From assembly GCF_001865245.1 (NCBI RefSeq), contig NZ_MKXB01000062.1:5437-39656 (forward strand): 34,220 nt of DNA, in the 5' to 3' direction. A model generated the notes under the pieces. That model ran no database searches, was not told the origin of the DNA, and saw only the letters and a program-made list of their open reading frames with translations. Every line of letters starts with the position of its first letter. The stretch's first letter is position 1. A program made the translations under genes and the position numbers. This document shows, piece after piece, positions 15,150-23,838 of this stretch. Source of the DNA: Streptomyces sp. CC53 (GTDB lineage: Bacteria > Actinomycetota > Actinomycetes > Streptomycetales > Streptomycetaceae).

Positions 15150-16475
15150 GTGTTCGCCCGCCGCGATGTCGGCGCGATCGTCCGTTCGGCCCGCCGCGCG
15201 GCCGATGTCACGCTCGCCGAACTGGGCAAGCAGGTCGGCTATACCGCTGCCTCCCTGTCTCGGATGGAACGCGGCAAGCAGCCCATGCGCGACGTGCTGT
15301 TGCTGCAGAGGCTCGCAGCTTGCCTCGACATCCCTCCGCACCTGCTCGGCCTCGCGCCGCAACGGCAGCGAGCGGCCTCGGACCCCACCGACGGCACTAG
15401 GGTGGGCGGGCACACCGTGTTCGGCGAAGAGGGGAAGGACCCGGTGCGACGCCGAAATCTTCTGGCAGGACTGGCCGGAGCCACCACCAGTGCAGCCCTC
15501 GGCCCGTCGGCCGCGGCCCGTGCCCCGGTACCGCCGAGCCTGTCCGGCCTGGAAGACGTCCTGCTCCATCGGCATATGCAGGTCCGTCTCACCCGGGACC
15601 CCACCCCGTCAGCCGTCGCCGCTGCGGTGAACGCCTCTCGGGCAGACTTCGGTGCCTGCCGTTATGACACCCTCGCCCGTGCGCTCCCGGCCCGGATCGC
15701 CCTGGCCCAGGCCCTCGGCACCCACGGGCACCCGGAGCAGGCGGCCACCGCGGTCGCCGAGCTCTACACCACCGCCACCCGGCTCTGCATCAAGCTCGGC
15801 GAAGACGGCCTGGGTGCCGTCACCGCCGACCGGGCGCTCACCGCCGCACTCGGCGGCGCCGACGCCCTCACCGTCGCCGAAGCCCACCGCATGGTCTCCT
15901 CCGCCTGGCGCCGGCAGGGACACCACGCACGCGCCACCGACGTCGCCGTCACCGCCGCCCGGCAACTGACCACCGACCGCACCACCGATATCACCGAACG
16001 GCTCTCCGTCCAGGGAAACCTGTATGCCACCGCTGCCTACACGGCGGCGAAGCAAGGTGACCGACACACCGCACACGCCCTCATTGCCGAAGCGGAAGCG
16101 ACCGCCGGGCAACTCGGCCACGACGCGCTACTCCGCGGCACCGTCTTCGGTCCCAGCCAGGTTCTCCTCCACCGGGTCTCGATCTGCCACCTGCTCGGCG
16201 ACGCGGGCCAAGCCATCGAACACGCCCGACGCATCGATCCCGCCGCCTTGCCCACCACCGAGCGCCGCGCCCGGTACTGGATCGACGTGGCCCGCGCCTT
16301 CGACCAGTGGGGCAAGCCCGACCGCTGTTACCAGGCACTTCTGGCCGCCGAACATGCAGCGCCGCAGGAGGTCCGCCGCGGCGCGGTGCAACACATGGCG
16401 GCCGGCCTGATGGTCCATGACCGCACCCTGCCTGGCGTGCGGGCGTTCGCCCGACGCGTCGGTGTCCTCGCGTAG
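15150..16475 (+). CDS. XRE-family HTH regulator with helical-repeat C-terminal region
   Basis: A 441-residue protein. The HTH is at about residues 5-65 (VGAIVRSARRAADVTLAELGKQVGYTAASLSRMERGKQPMRDVLLLQRLAACLDIPPHLLGL). A linker then carries DPVRRRNLLAGLAGATTSAALGPSAAA (about 93-119), which looks like a twin-arginine signal but is internal and follows a DNA-binding domain. The C-terminal 310 residues are TPR-like helical hairpins. The linker motif recurs in related actinobacterial regulators and may mark an ancestral fusion. The GTG start has no clear Shine-Dalgarno, so the message may be leaderless or the start slightly different. The ligand is unknown; it possibly binds the dyad at 15084-15104. 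Confidence 0.78.
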   Translation: MFARRDVGAIVRSARRAADVTLAELGKQVGYTAASLSRMERGKQPMRDVLLLQRLAACLDIPPHLLGLAPQRQRAASDPTDGTRVGGHTVFGEEGKDPVRRRNLLAGLAGATTSAALGPSAAARAPVPPSLSGLEDVLLHRHMQVRLTRDPTPSAVAAAVNASRADFGACRYDTLARALPARIALAQALGTHGHPEQAATAVAELYTTATRLCIKLGEDGLGAVTADRALTAALGGADALTVAEAHRMVSSAWRRQGHHARATDVAVTAARQLTTDRTTDITERLSVQGNLYATAAYTAAKQGDRHTAHALIAEAEATAGQLGHDALLRGTVFGPSQVLLHRVSICHLLGDAGQAIEHARRIDPAALPTTERRARYWIDVARAFDQWGKPDRCYQALLAAEHAAPQEVRRGAVQHMAAGLMVHDRTLPGVRAFARRVGVLA

Positions 16476-16697
16476 CCGGGCAGGGGCGCATCCGGGCAGC
16501 CAAAGGTCGCGGCGCTCGCCCGCGCCGTCGCACCAGGGCGACGGCCGGAGGTTCGTGACGGCACGGACCGTCGGCGTCCTGCCCGCAGCCTGGGGACGGA
16601 CTGCCCGAGGGGCACCGGGGACACCGCGGCGTGCGCCAGGCCCTGCCGCCCGCCCCGGCGGCCCGGAGGCACCCGGCGACCGGGGGCCCGACCCCGA

Positions 16698-16715
16698 GGC
16701 TCCCCTGCGGGGGCC
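16698..16715 (-). terminator. hairpin after the tricorn protease gene
   Basis: GGC-T-CCCC-TGC-GGGG-GCC forms a bulged stem 3 nt beyond the minus-strand stop at 16718. The rest of the 242-bp gap 16476-16717 between convergent genes shows nothing recognisable. Confidence 0.45.
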
Positions 16716-16717
16716 GG

Positions 16718-19700
16718 TCAGCGCCGGGGCGGAAGGGGCGGCCGGCTGCGGTCGGGTACGTCGGAGTAGTCGGGCGGTTCGGACGCCGGGTGCTGCGCGA
16801 GCAGGCCCAGCGCCACCTCCACGGCGTCCGCGAGCTGCCGGTGCCGGCCCTCGGCCCAGTCCAGCGGGGTCCGTTCGATCTCGATGTCCGGTTCCACGCC
16901 GTGGTTCTCCACGCCCCAGCCGTACTCCTCGAACCAGGCCGCGTTCATCGGCACCGTGATGACCGTGCCGTCGCCGAGGCGGTGGCGCCCCGTCATGCCG
17001 ACGACACCGCCCCACGTCCGCAGGCCCACCACGGGGCCCAGACCCTGCAGCTTGAACACCGCCGTGATCATGTCGCCGTCCGACGACGTGGCCTCGTCGG
17101 CGAGCGCCACGACCGGCCCGCGCGGCGAGTTCGACGCGTACGAGACGGGCTGCGCGTGCCGGGTCAGGTCCCAGCCGAGGATCCGGCGGGTCAGCTTCTC
17201 CACGACCAGTTCGCTGATGTGGCCGCCGGCGTTGCCCCGCACGTCCACGAGGAGCGCGGGCCGGGACATCTCCATGCGCAGGTCCCGGTTGAACTGCGCC
17301 CAGCCGGAGCCACCCATGTCGGGGATGTGGAGGTAGCCGCAGCGGCCCTCGCTCAGCTCGTGCACGACGGCCCGCCGCTTGGCCACCCAGTCCTGGTAGC
17401 GCAGCGTCCGCTCGTCCACCAGCGGCACCACCGCCACTCGGCGCGGCCGCCCCCGCTCCCCGTCGCCCGGGGCGAACGTGAGGTCGACGGTCGTGCCGCC
17501 CGCCGCCGCCAGCAGCGGGTACGGCCCGGTCACCGGGTCCACGGGCCGCCCGTCCACGTGCGTGAGGACGGCGCCCTCCCGGATGCCGGTGCCGGCCAGC
17601 GGCGAGCGGGCCTTCGAGTCCGACGACTCGCCCGGCAGGATGCGCTTGACGACCCACTTCCCGTCCCGGCAGACGAGGTTGGCCCCCAGCAGCCCCATCG
17701 CCCGCTGGTAGTGCGCCGGGCCCTCGTTGCGCCGGGCCGGGGAGACGTACGCGTGCGAGGTGCCGAGCTCGCCGAGGACCTCGCGCAGCAGGTCGGCGAA
17801 CTCGTCGGGTGACGCGACCCGTTCGAGGAGCGGCCGGTACTGCTCCAGGACCCCGTCCCAGTCGATGCCGCTCATGCCGGGGTCCCAGAAGTACGCCCGG
17901 ATGATCCGGCCCGCCTCGGCGTACGCCTGCCGCCACTCGGCGCCCGGGTCCACCTCGTGCTGGATCCGCCGGGCGTCCACGTAGACCGTGGTGTCGAGGT
18001 CGCCGGACTCCGTCGCGGGCACCGCGCGCAGCTCGCCCTCGTCGACCACGACGAGGCGGGTGCCGTCGCCGCTGACCGCGAACCAGTCCAGGTGCGGCAC
18101 CAGTTCGGACTTGCGGGCCTTCACGAGGTTGAAGTGCTCCAGCGTGGGCCGCTCCGACGGGTCCGACGGGTTGACGAAGGTCTCTCCCAGTGCGCCGGAG
18201 ATCGGCCAGCGCAGCCACACCAGTCCGCCGCCGGCCACCGGGTGCAGCGACGAGTACTTGGACGCGGCCACCGGGAACGGCGTGACCCGGCTCTCCAGCC
18301 CCTCCACCTCCACCAGCACCGTCCCGTCCCCGGCCTGCTCCCCGTCCCCCGGGTCGAGCCCGCCCGCGGCGGGGCGGCCCTCCGGCGACAGCGCGAAGGG
18401 CGACGGCGTCGTGGACGCCAGCGGTACGAGGTAGGGGCGGCAGCCCAGCGGGAACGACAGGTCGCCGGTGTGCACGTCGTAGACCGGGTCGAAGCCCCGC
18501 CACGACAGGAACGCCAGGTAGCGGCCGTCGCGGGTGAAGACGGGGCTCTCGTCCTCGAACCGCCCGTTCGTCACGTCGACGACCAGTCCGTCCTTGATGC
18601 GGGCCATCCTGATCTGCCGCAGCGACCTGCCGATGAACGGGTGCGACCACGTCAGCCAGGCCCCGTCCGGCGAGAACGCCAGGTCCCGCACGGGCCCGTT
18701 CGCCGACCGCACCAGCTCCACGATCCCGTCGGCCCCGTCGGCACTCCGGGCCCCGTCGGCCCTGTCCGACTGTCCCGGCACCTCCGTCGCGCCGGGGCCC
18801 GTTTCCGCCGCCGCTTCGGCTCCGGCCGTTGCCGTCCGCGCGTCCGTCCCCTTCCCCTCCGTCCCCTTTCCCTCCGCCGCCTGTCCAGCCGCATCGCCCT
18901 CCGCGGGAGCACCCGCGGGTCCACTCGCCGGTGCGTCCTCGGCCGGCTCCTCCGGCGTGCCGCCCGCCGTCCCCGCGCCCTGGGGTTCTGCTCCGGCAGC
19001 CCCCGCCGCGCCCGCCGCCCCGCCCCCGCCGGCGGTGCGGCCCGCGTCCCCGGGCTCGTCCGCCTCCGCCCCGGGCCCCTCCGCCGCGCCCGCTTCCGTG
19101 GCGGCCCCGCCGGCCTCCCCAGCCGCCGCCTCCGCGTCCTCCGACACGTCCACCAGCAGCAGGCGCCCGTCATGCGTCGCCACCGCCAGGCGGTCGCCCG
19201 CCGGGTCCGCGACCATCTCGTGGACCCGGCCCAGCCGCCCCGCCGCGACCCTGCGGGGCGGGCAGTCGCCACTGGCGCGGGGCAGGTAGGCGACCTCCAC
19301 GGCCTCCTCGCCCTCCGCGTCCGTCACGTACGCGATCCGCCCGCCGCTGCCCAGCATCTCCGGCAGCCGGACGCGCACGCCCGGGGTGTCCGCGATCGCG
19401 CGGGCCGGGCCGTCCCGGTGCGTCAGCCAGTACAGGCTGCCCCGCACGCACACCGCGCTCGCCCGCCCGGTGTCGTCGACCGACACGGCCTGGAGGTGCT
19501 GGGCGGCCGGCACGTGGTAGCTGCGCCGCCCCGCCCGGGGGCCGCCCAGCCGGACGTCGAGCTTCCGCGGCCGGGAGTCCGGGGTGAGCGCGTCGACGAG
19601 CCACAGGTCGCCCGCGCACTGGTACACGACCCGCCGCCCGTCGGACGAGGCGTGCCGGGCGTAGAACGCCTCATGGTCGGTGTGGCGCCGCAGGTCCGAG

Positions 19701-20371
19701 CCGTCCGGCAGGCACGAGTACAGGTTCCCGACGCCCTCGTGGTCCGACAGGAACGCGATCCTGCCCGCCACGAACATCGCGCAGTCCAGGTGCCCGCCCA
19801 GGTCCGGCAGCAGCCGCTTCCCGTGCAGCCACAGCCGGCCCGTCGCACCGCCCCGGTACCGCTTCCACGCGGCCGGCTCGTGCGGCGGCTTCCCGGTGAG
19901 GAGCAGCGTCCGGTGCTCGCCGTCGACATCGGCGACCTGGATGTCGGCGCACGGCCCCCACGGCAGCCGCCGCCCGGGGCTGCCGTCCGGAGCGACCTTG
20001 TACGCCCAGGAGAAGTGCGAGAACGGCTGGCCGTGCGAGGAGACGGCGAGGACGTTGCCGTCCGGGTCCCAGCCGCACACCCGGGTGTCCAGCGACCCCC
20101 AGTAGCTCAGCCGCCGGGCCGGTCCGCCGTCGACCGGGGCCAGGTGGATCTCGGGGGCGAGGCTGCGCCAGCTCGTGTACGCGATGTGGCGCCCGTCGGG
20201 GGAGAAGCGGGGGTGGCCGATCCGCGTCCGGTCGACGGTCACCCGCCAGGCCCGGCCCGACGCGCCGCCGTCGGGAGGCAGGGGGGCGACCCACAGGTCG
20301 TCCTCGGTCGCGAAGCACAGCAGGTCGTCGTGGAGGTGGGGATACCGGAGGTACGCGCCGTCGCTGCTCAC
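16718..20371 (-). CDS. tricorn protease homologue (S41 family)
   Basis: A 1,217-residue cytosolic peptidase expected to degrade oligopeptides released by the proteasome or other proteases. The N-terminal half has beta-propeller blades (LRYPHLHDDLLCFATEDDLWVAPL, RFSPDGRHIAYTSWR, DHEGVGNLYSCLPDGSDLRRHT). The C-terminal half has a PDZ region (LAGTGIREGAVLTHVDGRPV) and the S41 core. Catalytic residues can be placed by spacing against Thermoplasma tricorn: His about 873 in GTSHAYVSP, Ser about 1097 in ATSSDGDM and Glu about 1155 in GVENHGVEPD. The Ser-Glu gap of 58 equals that of Thermoplasma (965 to 1023). A roughly 140-residue Ala/Gly/Glu low-complexity insert (about 410-549) lies within the propeller region and makes the protein longer than usual. 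The GTG at 20371 is chosen because homology starts there. It is divergent from tetR, with two shared operators. Confidence 0.9.
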   Translation of the reverse strand: MSSDGAYLRYPHLHDDLLCFATEDDLWVAPLPPDGGASGRAWRVTVDRTRIGHPRFSPDGRHIAYTSWRSLAPEIHLAPVDGGPARRLSYWGSLDTRVCGWDPDGNVLAVSSHGQPFSHFSWAYKVAPDGSPGRRLPWGPCADIQVADVDGEHRTLLLTGKPPHEPAAWKRYRGGATGRLWLHGKRLLPDLGGHLDCAMFVAGRIAFLSDHEGVGNLYSCLPDGSDLRRHTDHEAFYARHASSDGRRVVYQCAGDLWLVDALTPDSRPRKLDVRLGGPRAGRRSYHVPAAQHLQAVSVDDTGRASAVCVRGSLYWLTHRDGPARAIADTPGVRVRLPEMLGSGGRIAYVTDAEGEEAVEVAYLPRASGDCPPRRVAAGRLGRVHEMVADPAGDRLAVATHDGRLLLVDVSEDAEAAAGEAGGAATEAGAAEGPGAEADEPGDAGRTAGGGGAAGAAGAAGAEPQGAGTAGGTPEEPAEDAPASGPAGAPAEGDAAGQAAEGKGTEGKGTDARTATAGAEAAAETGPGATEVPGQSDRADGARSADGADGIVELVRSANGPVRDLAFSPDGAWLTWSHPFIGRSLRQIRMARIKDGLVVDVTNGRFEDESPVFTRDGRYLAFLSWRGFDPVYDVHTGDLSFPLGCRPYLVPLASTTPSPFALSPEGRPAAGGLDPGDGEQAGDGTVLVEVEGLESRVTPFPVAASKYSSLHPVAGGGLVWLRWPISGALGETFVNPSDPSERPTLEHFNLVKARKSELVPHLDWFAVSGDGTRLVVVDEGELRAVPATESGDLDTTVYVDARRIQHEVDPGAEWRQAYAEAGRIIRAYFWDPGMSGIDWDGVLEQYRPLLERVASPDEFADLLREVLGELGTSHAYVSPARRNEGPAHYQRAMGLLGANLVCRDGKWVVKRILPGESSDSKARSPLAGTGIREGAVLTHVDGRPVDPVTGPYPLLAAAGGTTVDLTFAPGDGERGRPRRVAVVPLVDERTLRYQDWVAKRRAVVHELSEGRCGYLHIPDMGGSGWAQFNRDLRMEMSRPALLVDVRGNAGGHISELVVEKLTRRILGWDLTRHAQPVSYASNSPRGPVVALADEATSSDGDMITAVFKLQGLGPVVGLRTWGGVVGMTGRHRLGDGTVITVPMNAAWFEEYGWGVENHGVEPDIEIERTPLDWAEGRHRQLADAVEVALGLLAQHPASEPPDYSDVPDRSRPPLPPRR

Positions 20372-20481
20372 ACAGCCATGCTTTCCACGCGGAGGCGCCC
20401 CGGCAACTCGGCACGGGGAGGCGGCGCGCCGCGGCAACCCGGCGGGGCGGGACGGGCGCGGCGGGGTGAGCCAGCACACGT

Positions 20482-20496
20482 ACGAAACGGTTTCGT
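20482..20496. promoter_or_regulatory. TetR operator 1
   Basis: ACGAAAC-G-GTTTCGT is a perfect 15-bp inverted repeat. It sits between the divergent protease and TetR genes and matches a second copy centred 47 bp away. The region from TTCGTT (20492) to TACGCT (20515-20520), 17 bp apart, could be the tetR promoter, so binding here would overlap its -35. Confidence 0.7.
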
Positions 20497-20528
20497 TTCG
20501 CTGCTGCGGTGTCGTACGCTCGATGTGT

Positions 20529-20543
20529 ACGAAACCGTTTCGT
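20529..20543. promoter_or_regulatory. TetR operator 2
   Basis: ACGAAAC-C-GTTTCGT is the second perfect 15-bp dyad, identical to the first except for the central base, 24 bp upstream of the TetR start codon. It is probably an autoregulatory site. Confidence 0.7.
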
Positions 20544-20566
20544 TCGCATCAAGGGCAAGGCACATC

Positions 20567-21142
20567 ATGGCGCGCAGCACCCGACTCACCCCGGAACGCG
20601 AGTCGGAGCTGTACGAGGCCGTCATCGACCTCCTCGGCGAGGCCGGCTACGACGGGCTCACCATGGACGCCATCGCCGCCCGCACCCGCTCCAGCAAGGC
20701 CACCCTCTACCGCCAGTGGGGGAGCAAGCCGGAGCTGGTCGCCCAGGCACTCAGGCACCACAAGCCCGTACGGATCGCGGACATCGACACCGGAAGCCTC
20801 CGGGGCGACTTCCACGAACTGATCAGCCACTCCGACGACTGCCGGATGGAGAAGGACTCCGCGATGATGCGGGGCCTCGCCCACGCCATCCACGAGAACC
20901 CCGAACTCCTCCAGGCGCTGAGGGAACTGCTGATCGAGCCCGAGATGACCGGACTCGACCAGGTCCTGCGGCGCGCCGTGGAGCGAGGCGAGGTGCGCGC
21001 CGACAACCCGGCGCTCGACCTCGTCCCGCACATGGTGATCGGCGCGTTCATCGCGCGCCCCCTCATCGAGGACCGCCCGGTCGACCAGGCGTTCTTCCGT
21101 ACGTACGTGGACGCCGTGGTGCTCCCCGCACTGGGCGTCTGA
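20567..21142 (+). CDS. TetR-family transcriptional repressor
   Basis: A 191-residue TetR protein. The N-terminal HTH (about residues 9-58: ESELYEAVIDLLGEAGYDGLTMDAIAARTRSSKATLYRQWGSKPELVAQAL) is canonical. The remaining helices form the ligand-binding and dimerisation domain. It lies directly upstream of the MMPL exporter gene on the same strand, with a hairpin between, and divergent from the tricorn protease. Two near-identical 15-bp dyads upstream are its likely operators. By context it represses itself and possibly the exporter and protease, with an export substrate as inducer; that part is inference. Confidence 0.88.
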   Translation: MARSTRLTPERESELYEAVIDLLGEAGYDGLTMDAIAARTRSSKATLYRQWGSKPELVAQALRHHKPVRIADIDTGSLRGDFHELISHSDDCRMEKDSAMMRGLAHAIHENPELLQALRELLIEPEMTGLDQVLRRAVERGEVRADNPALDLVPHMVIGAFIARPLIEDRPVDQAFFRTYVDAVVLPALGV

Positions 21143-21151
21143 CCCCGCCGC

Positions 21152-21178
21152 CGGCCGGGCGGTCCCCACGCCCGGCCG
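21152..21178 (+). terminator. hairpin between tetR and the MMPL gene
   Basis: CGGCCGGGCG and CGCCCGGCCG form a perfect 10-bp stem with a 7-nt loop, 10 nt after the tetR stop. It implies that the MMPL gene has its own promoter or depends on partial read-through. Confidence 0.55.
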
Positions 21179-21306
21179 CCGCGCCGCCCCCTGCCGGGGG
21201 CATCCGGGACCTCCCCGGAGCACCGCAGTACCGACGCGCACCGCTCACGCCGTCGGGACGACTCCCCATGCCCTGATCCGTCACACACATCCGGGAGTAC
21301 GCCCCC

Positions 21307-23535
21307 GTGGCCACGTTCCTCTACAAACTCGGCCGGTTCGCCTTCCGGCGCCGCCATGCCGTGACCCTGCTGTGGATAGCCCTGCTGGCCCTGGCCGGTG
21401 TGGGCGCCGCGTCCGCCCCGGCGGCCACCTCCGGCTCCTTCTCCATGCCGGGCACGGAGGCCCAGCGCGCCTTCGACCTGCTGGAGGAGCGCTTCCCCGG
21501 CGGCAGCGCCGACGGGGCGACCGCCCGCGTCGTCTTCAAGGCGCCCGACGGCGGGAAGATCACCGACCCGGCCGGCAAGGCCGCCGTCGAGCAGGCCGTG
21601 GACGAGCTGCGCACCGGCTCCGACCAGGTCGCCGCCGTCACCGACCCGTACACCGCGAAGGCGGTCTCCCAGGACGGCTCCACCGCCTACATCCACGTTT
21701 CGTACAAGGTCAACGGCATGGAGCTGACCGACGAGACGAAGGACGCGCTCACCGAGGCCGGTGAGGGGGCCCGCGACGCCGGGTTCACCGTCGAGATCGG
21801 CGGTGACGCGCTCCAGGCCGCGCCCGAGACCGGCACCGGCGAGGTCGTCGGCGTCGTCGTCGCCGGGATCGTCCTCGTCATCACCTTCGGCTCGCTCGTC
21901 GCCGCCGGGCTGCCGCTGATCACCGCGCTCATCGGCGTCGGCATCGGCGCCTCCGGCATCGCCGCCCTCGCCAGCACCCTGGACCTCGGCTCCACCACCG
22001 GCATCCTCGCCACGATGATCGGCCTCGCCGTCGGCATCGACTACGCCCTGTTCATCGTCTCCCGGTACCGCGCCGAGCTCGCCGAGGGACGCGACCGCGA
22101 GGAGGCCGCCGGGCGGGCCGTCGGCACCGCCGGATCCGCCGTCGTCTTCGCCGGCCTGACCGTGGTCATCGCCCTCGTCGGCCTGGCCGTCGTCAACATC
22201 CCGATCCTCACCAAGATGGGCGTCGCGGCCGCAGCCACCGTCGCGCTCGCCGTCCTCATCGCGCTGACCCTCATACCGGCGCTGCTCGGCTACGCGGGCC
22301 GGTTCGTCCACGGCCGCAAGGCCCGCGCCGCGCTGGAGGCCGCGGCGGCCGCCCCCCGCGGCACGGACCCGGCGGAGGGCTCCGCCGACGGCGGCGCCAA
22401 GCCGAACGCGGGCACCCGCTGGGCGCGGTTCGTGCTGCGCCGCCCGGTCGCCGTCCTCCTCGTCGGCGTCATCGGCCTCGGCGCGCTCGCCGTTCCGGCG
22501 GCCTCCCTGGAGCTCGGCCTGCCCGACGACGGCGCCCAGCCGACGTCCACGACCCAGCGCCGCGCCTACGACCTGCTGTCCGAGGGCTTCGGCCCCGGCT
22601 CCAACGGGCCCCTGATGGTCGTCGTCGACGGCGGCCAGGCGGCGGCCGACAAGGCGGTGCAGCAGATCCGGGGCCTCGACGGGGTCGCCGCGGTCACCCC
22701 GGCCACCCTCAACGAGGCCGGCGACACCGCCGTGGTCACCGTCGTCCCGAAGGACCGCCCGTCGTCCGAGGCGACCGAGGAGCTCGTCCGCGACATCCGC
22801 GAGACCTCCGGCGACAACGTCCTGGTCACCGGCCAGACCGCGATGAACATCGACTTCTCGCAGAAGATGAACGACGCCCTGCTGCCCTACCTCGCGCTGG
22901 TCGTCGGGCTCGCCTTCCTGCTGCTGATGGTGGTCTTCCGGTCCGTGCTGGTCCCGCTCAAGGCGGCGCTCGGCTTCCTGCTGTCCGTCGTCGCCGCGCT
23001 CGGCGCGGTCGTGGCGGTCTTCCAGTGGGGCTGGCTCGGCGGGCTGTTCGGCGTCGAGCAGACCGGACCGATCATGAGCATGATGCCGATCTTCATGGTC
23101 GGTGTCGTCTTCGGCCTGGCCATGGACTACGAGGTCTTCCTCGTCACCCGGATGCGTGAGGCGTACGTCCACGGGGAGCGGCCCGGCGAGGCGATCGTCA
23201 CCGGCTTCCGGCACGGCGCCCGGGTCGTCACCGCCGCCGCGGTCATCATGATCGCCGTGTTCGCGGGCTTCATCGGCTCCAGCGAGCAGATGGTGAAGAT
23301 GATCGGCTTCGGCCTGGCCACCGCCGTCCTGTTCGACGCGTTCGTGGTCCGCATGGCGATCGTCCCGGCGGTGCTCGCCCTCCTCGGCCACAAGGCGTGG
23401 TGGCTGCCTCGCTGGCTGGACCGCGCCCTGCCGAACGTGGACGTCGAAGGCGAGGGCCTGCGCAAGGAGCTGGAGGATGCCGGCACCTCCGACGGTGCCG
23501 GGCCCGAGGCGGACCGCCCGCTCATCCGGGTCTGA
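21307..23535 (+). CDS. MMPL-family RND transporter
   Basis: A 742-residue inner-membrane exporter driven by the proton gradient, typically moving lipids or hydrophobic compounds. The topology is duplicated: one transmembrane helix, a periplasmic-type loop (FSMPGTEAQRAFDLLEERFPGGSADGATARVVFKAP), five helices, then the same pattern again (AQPTSTTQRRAYDLLSEGFGPGSNGPLMVVVDG). The proton-relay Asp-Tyr pairs are present in both halves: IGLAVGIDYALF (Asp about 245) and VVFGLAMDYEVF (Asp about 607). The GTG start has GGGAG about 10 nt upstream. It follows the TetR gene, the usual arrangement for a substrate-induced exporter. The substrate is unknown. Confidence 0.92.
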   Translation: MATFLYKLGRFAFRRRHAVTLLWIALLALAGVGAASAPAATSGSFSMPGTEAQRAFDLLEERFPGGSADGATARVVFKAPDGGKITDPAGKAAVEQAVDELRTGSDQVAAVTDPYTAKAVSQDGSTAYIHVSYKVNGMELTDETKDALTEAGEGARDAGFTVEIGGDALQAAPETGTGEVVGVVVAGIVLVITFGSLVAAGLPLITALIGVGIGASGIAALASTLDLGSTTGILATMIGLAVGIDYALFIVSRYRAELAEGRDREEAAGRAVGTAGSAVVFAGLTVVIALVGLAVVNIPILTKMGVAAAATVALAVLIALTLIPALLGYAGRFVHGRKARAALEAAAAAPRGTDPAEGSADGGAKPNAGTRWARFVLRRPVAVLLVGVIGLGALAVPAASLELGLPDDGAQPTSTTQRRAYDLLSEGFGPGSNGPLMVVVDGGQAAADKAVQQIRGLDGVAAVTPATLNEAGDTAVVTVVPKDRPSSEATEELVRDIRETSGDNVLVTGQTAMNIDFSQKMNDALLPYLALVVGLAFLLLMVVFRSVLVPLKAALGFLLSVVAALGAVVAVFQWGWLGGLFGVEQTGPIMSMMPIFMVGVVFGLAMDYEVFLVTRMREAYVHGERPGEAIVTGFRHGARVVTAAAVIMIAVFAGFIGSSEQMVKMIGFGLATAVLFDAFVVRMAIVPAVLALLGHKAWWLPRWLDRALPNVDVEGEGLRKELEDAGTSDGAGPEADRPLIRV

Positions 23536-23547
23536 GCAGGTACGCAG

Positions 23548-23582
23548 CCGCCCGCCGATTCGGACACCGGGTCGGCGGGCGG
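23548..23582 (+). terminator. terminator after the MMPL gene
   Basis: CCGCCCGCCGA and TCGGCGGGCGG form a perfect 11-bp stem around a 13-nt loop, 13 nt beyond the stop codon. Confidence 0.6.
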
Positions 23583-23753
23583 CACACCCGCACCGTGTCG
23601 GGGCATCGGCACGCGCCGCGCCCCGGCTGCCCGCGGCCCCCGCGCGCCTGCTCGTCGCGTACGACCTCACCCGCCCGCCGGCGCCCCCGCTCCACCCCTG
23701 CCGAGCACGCCACCGCCACCCGCTGGACCGCATGCCACCGTGCCGTACCGGGG

Positions 23754-23838
23754 GCTACCGCACCACTGGCGTACGTGCGCCGCAGGAACCGCTACCGCAC
23801 CACGGGCGTGGCGGTGGCGTACGTGCGCCGCAGGAACC
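23754..23838. repeat. tandem duplication at the 3' end of the SsgA-like gene
   Basis: A 37-bp unit at 23754-23790 recurs as a 48-bp unit at 23791-23838. Both begin GCTACCGCACCAC and end with the same stretch (TGGCGTACGTGCGCC onward, through GGAACC); the second has 11 extra bases in the middle. The coding copy gives RFLRRTYATATPVVR-stop. The downstream copy would read RFLRRTYASGAV. Confidence 0.6.

Noticed and set aside
17957..21142. A 1,061-codon plus-strand open frame across the tricorn gene
   Set aside because: It is antisense to a well-supported protease with correct catalytic spacing and is compositionally biased. Only its last 191 codons are real (the TetR gene from 20567).
20707..23733. 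A 1,008-codon minus-strand frame opposite the MMPL gene
   Set aside because: It mirrors the MMPL coding frame; the translation is His/Asp/Gly-rich without domain structure. The MMPL motifs on the plus strand are unambiguous.
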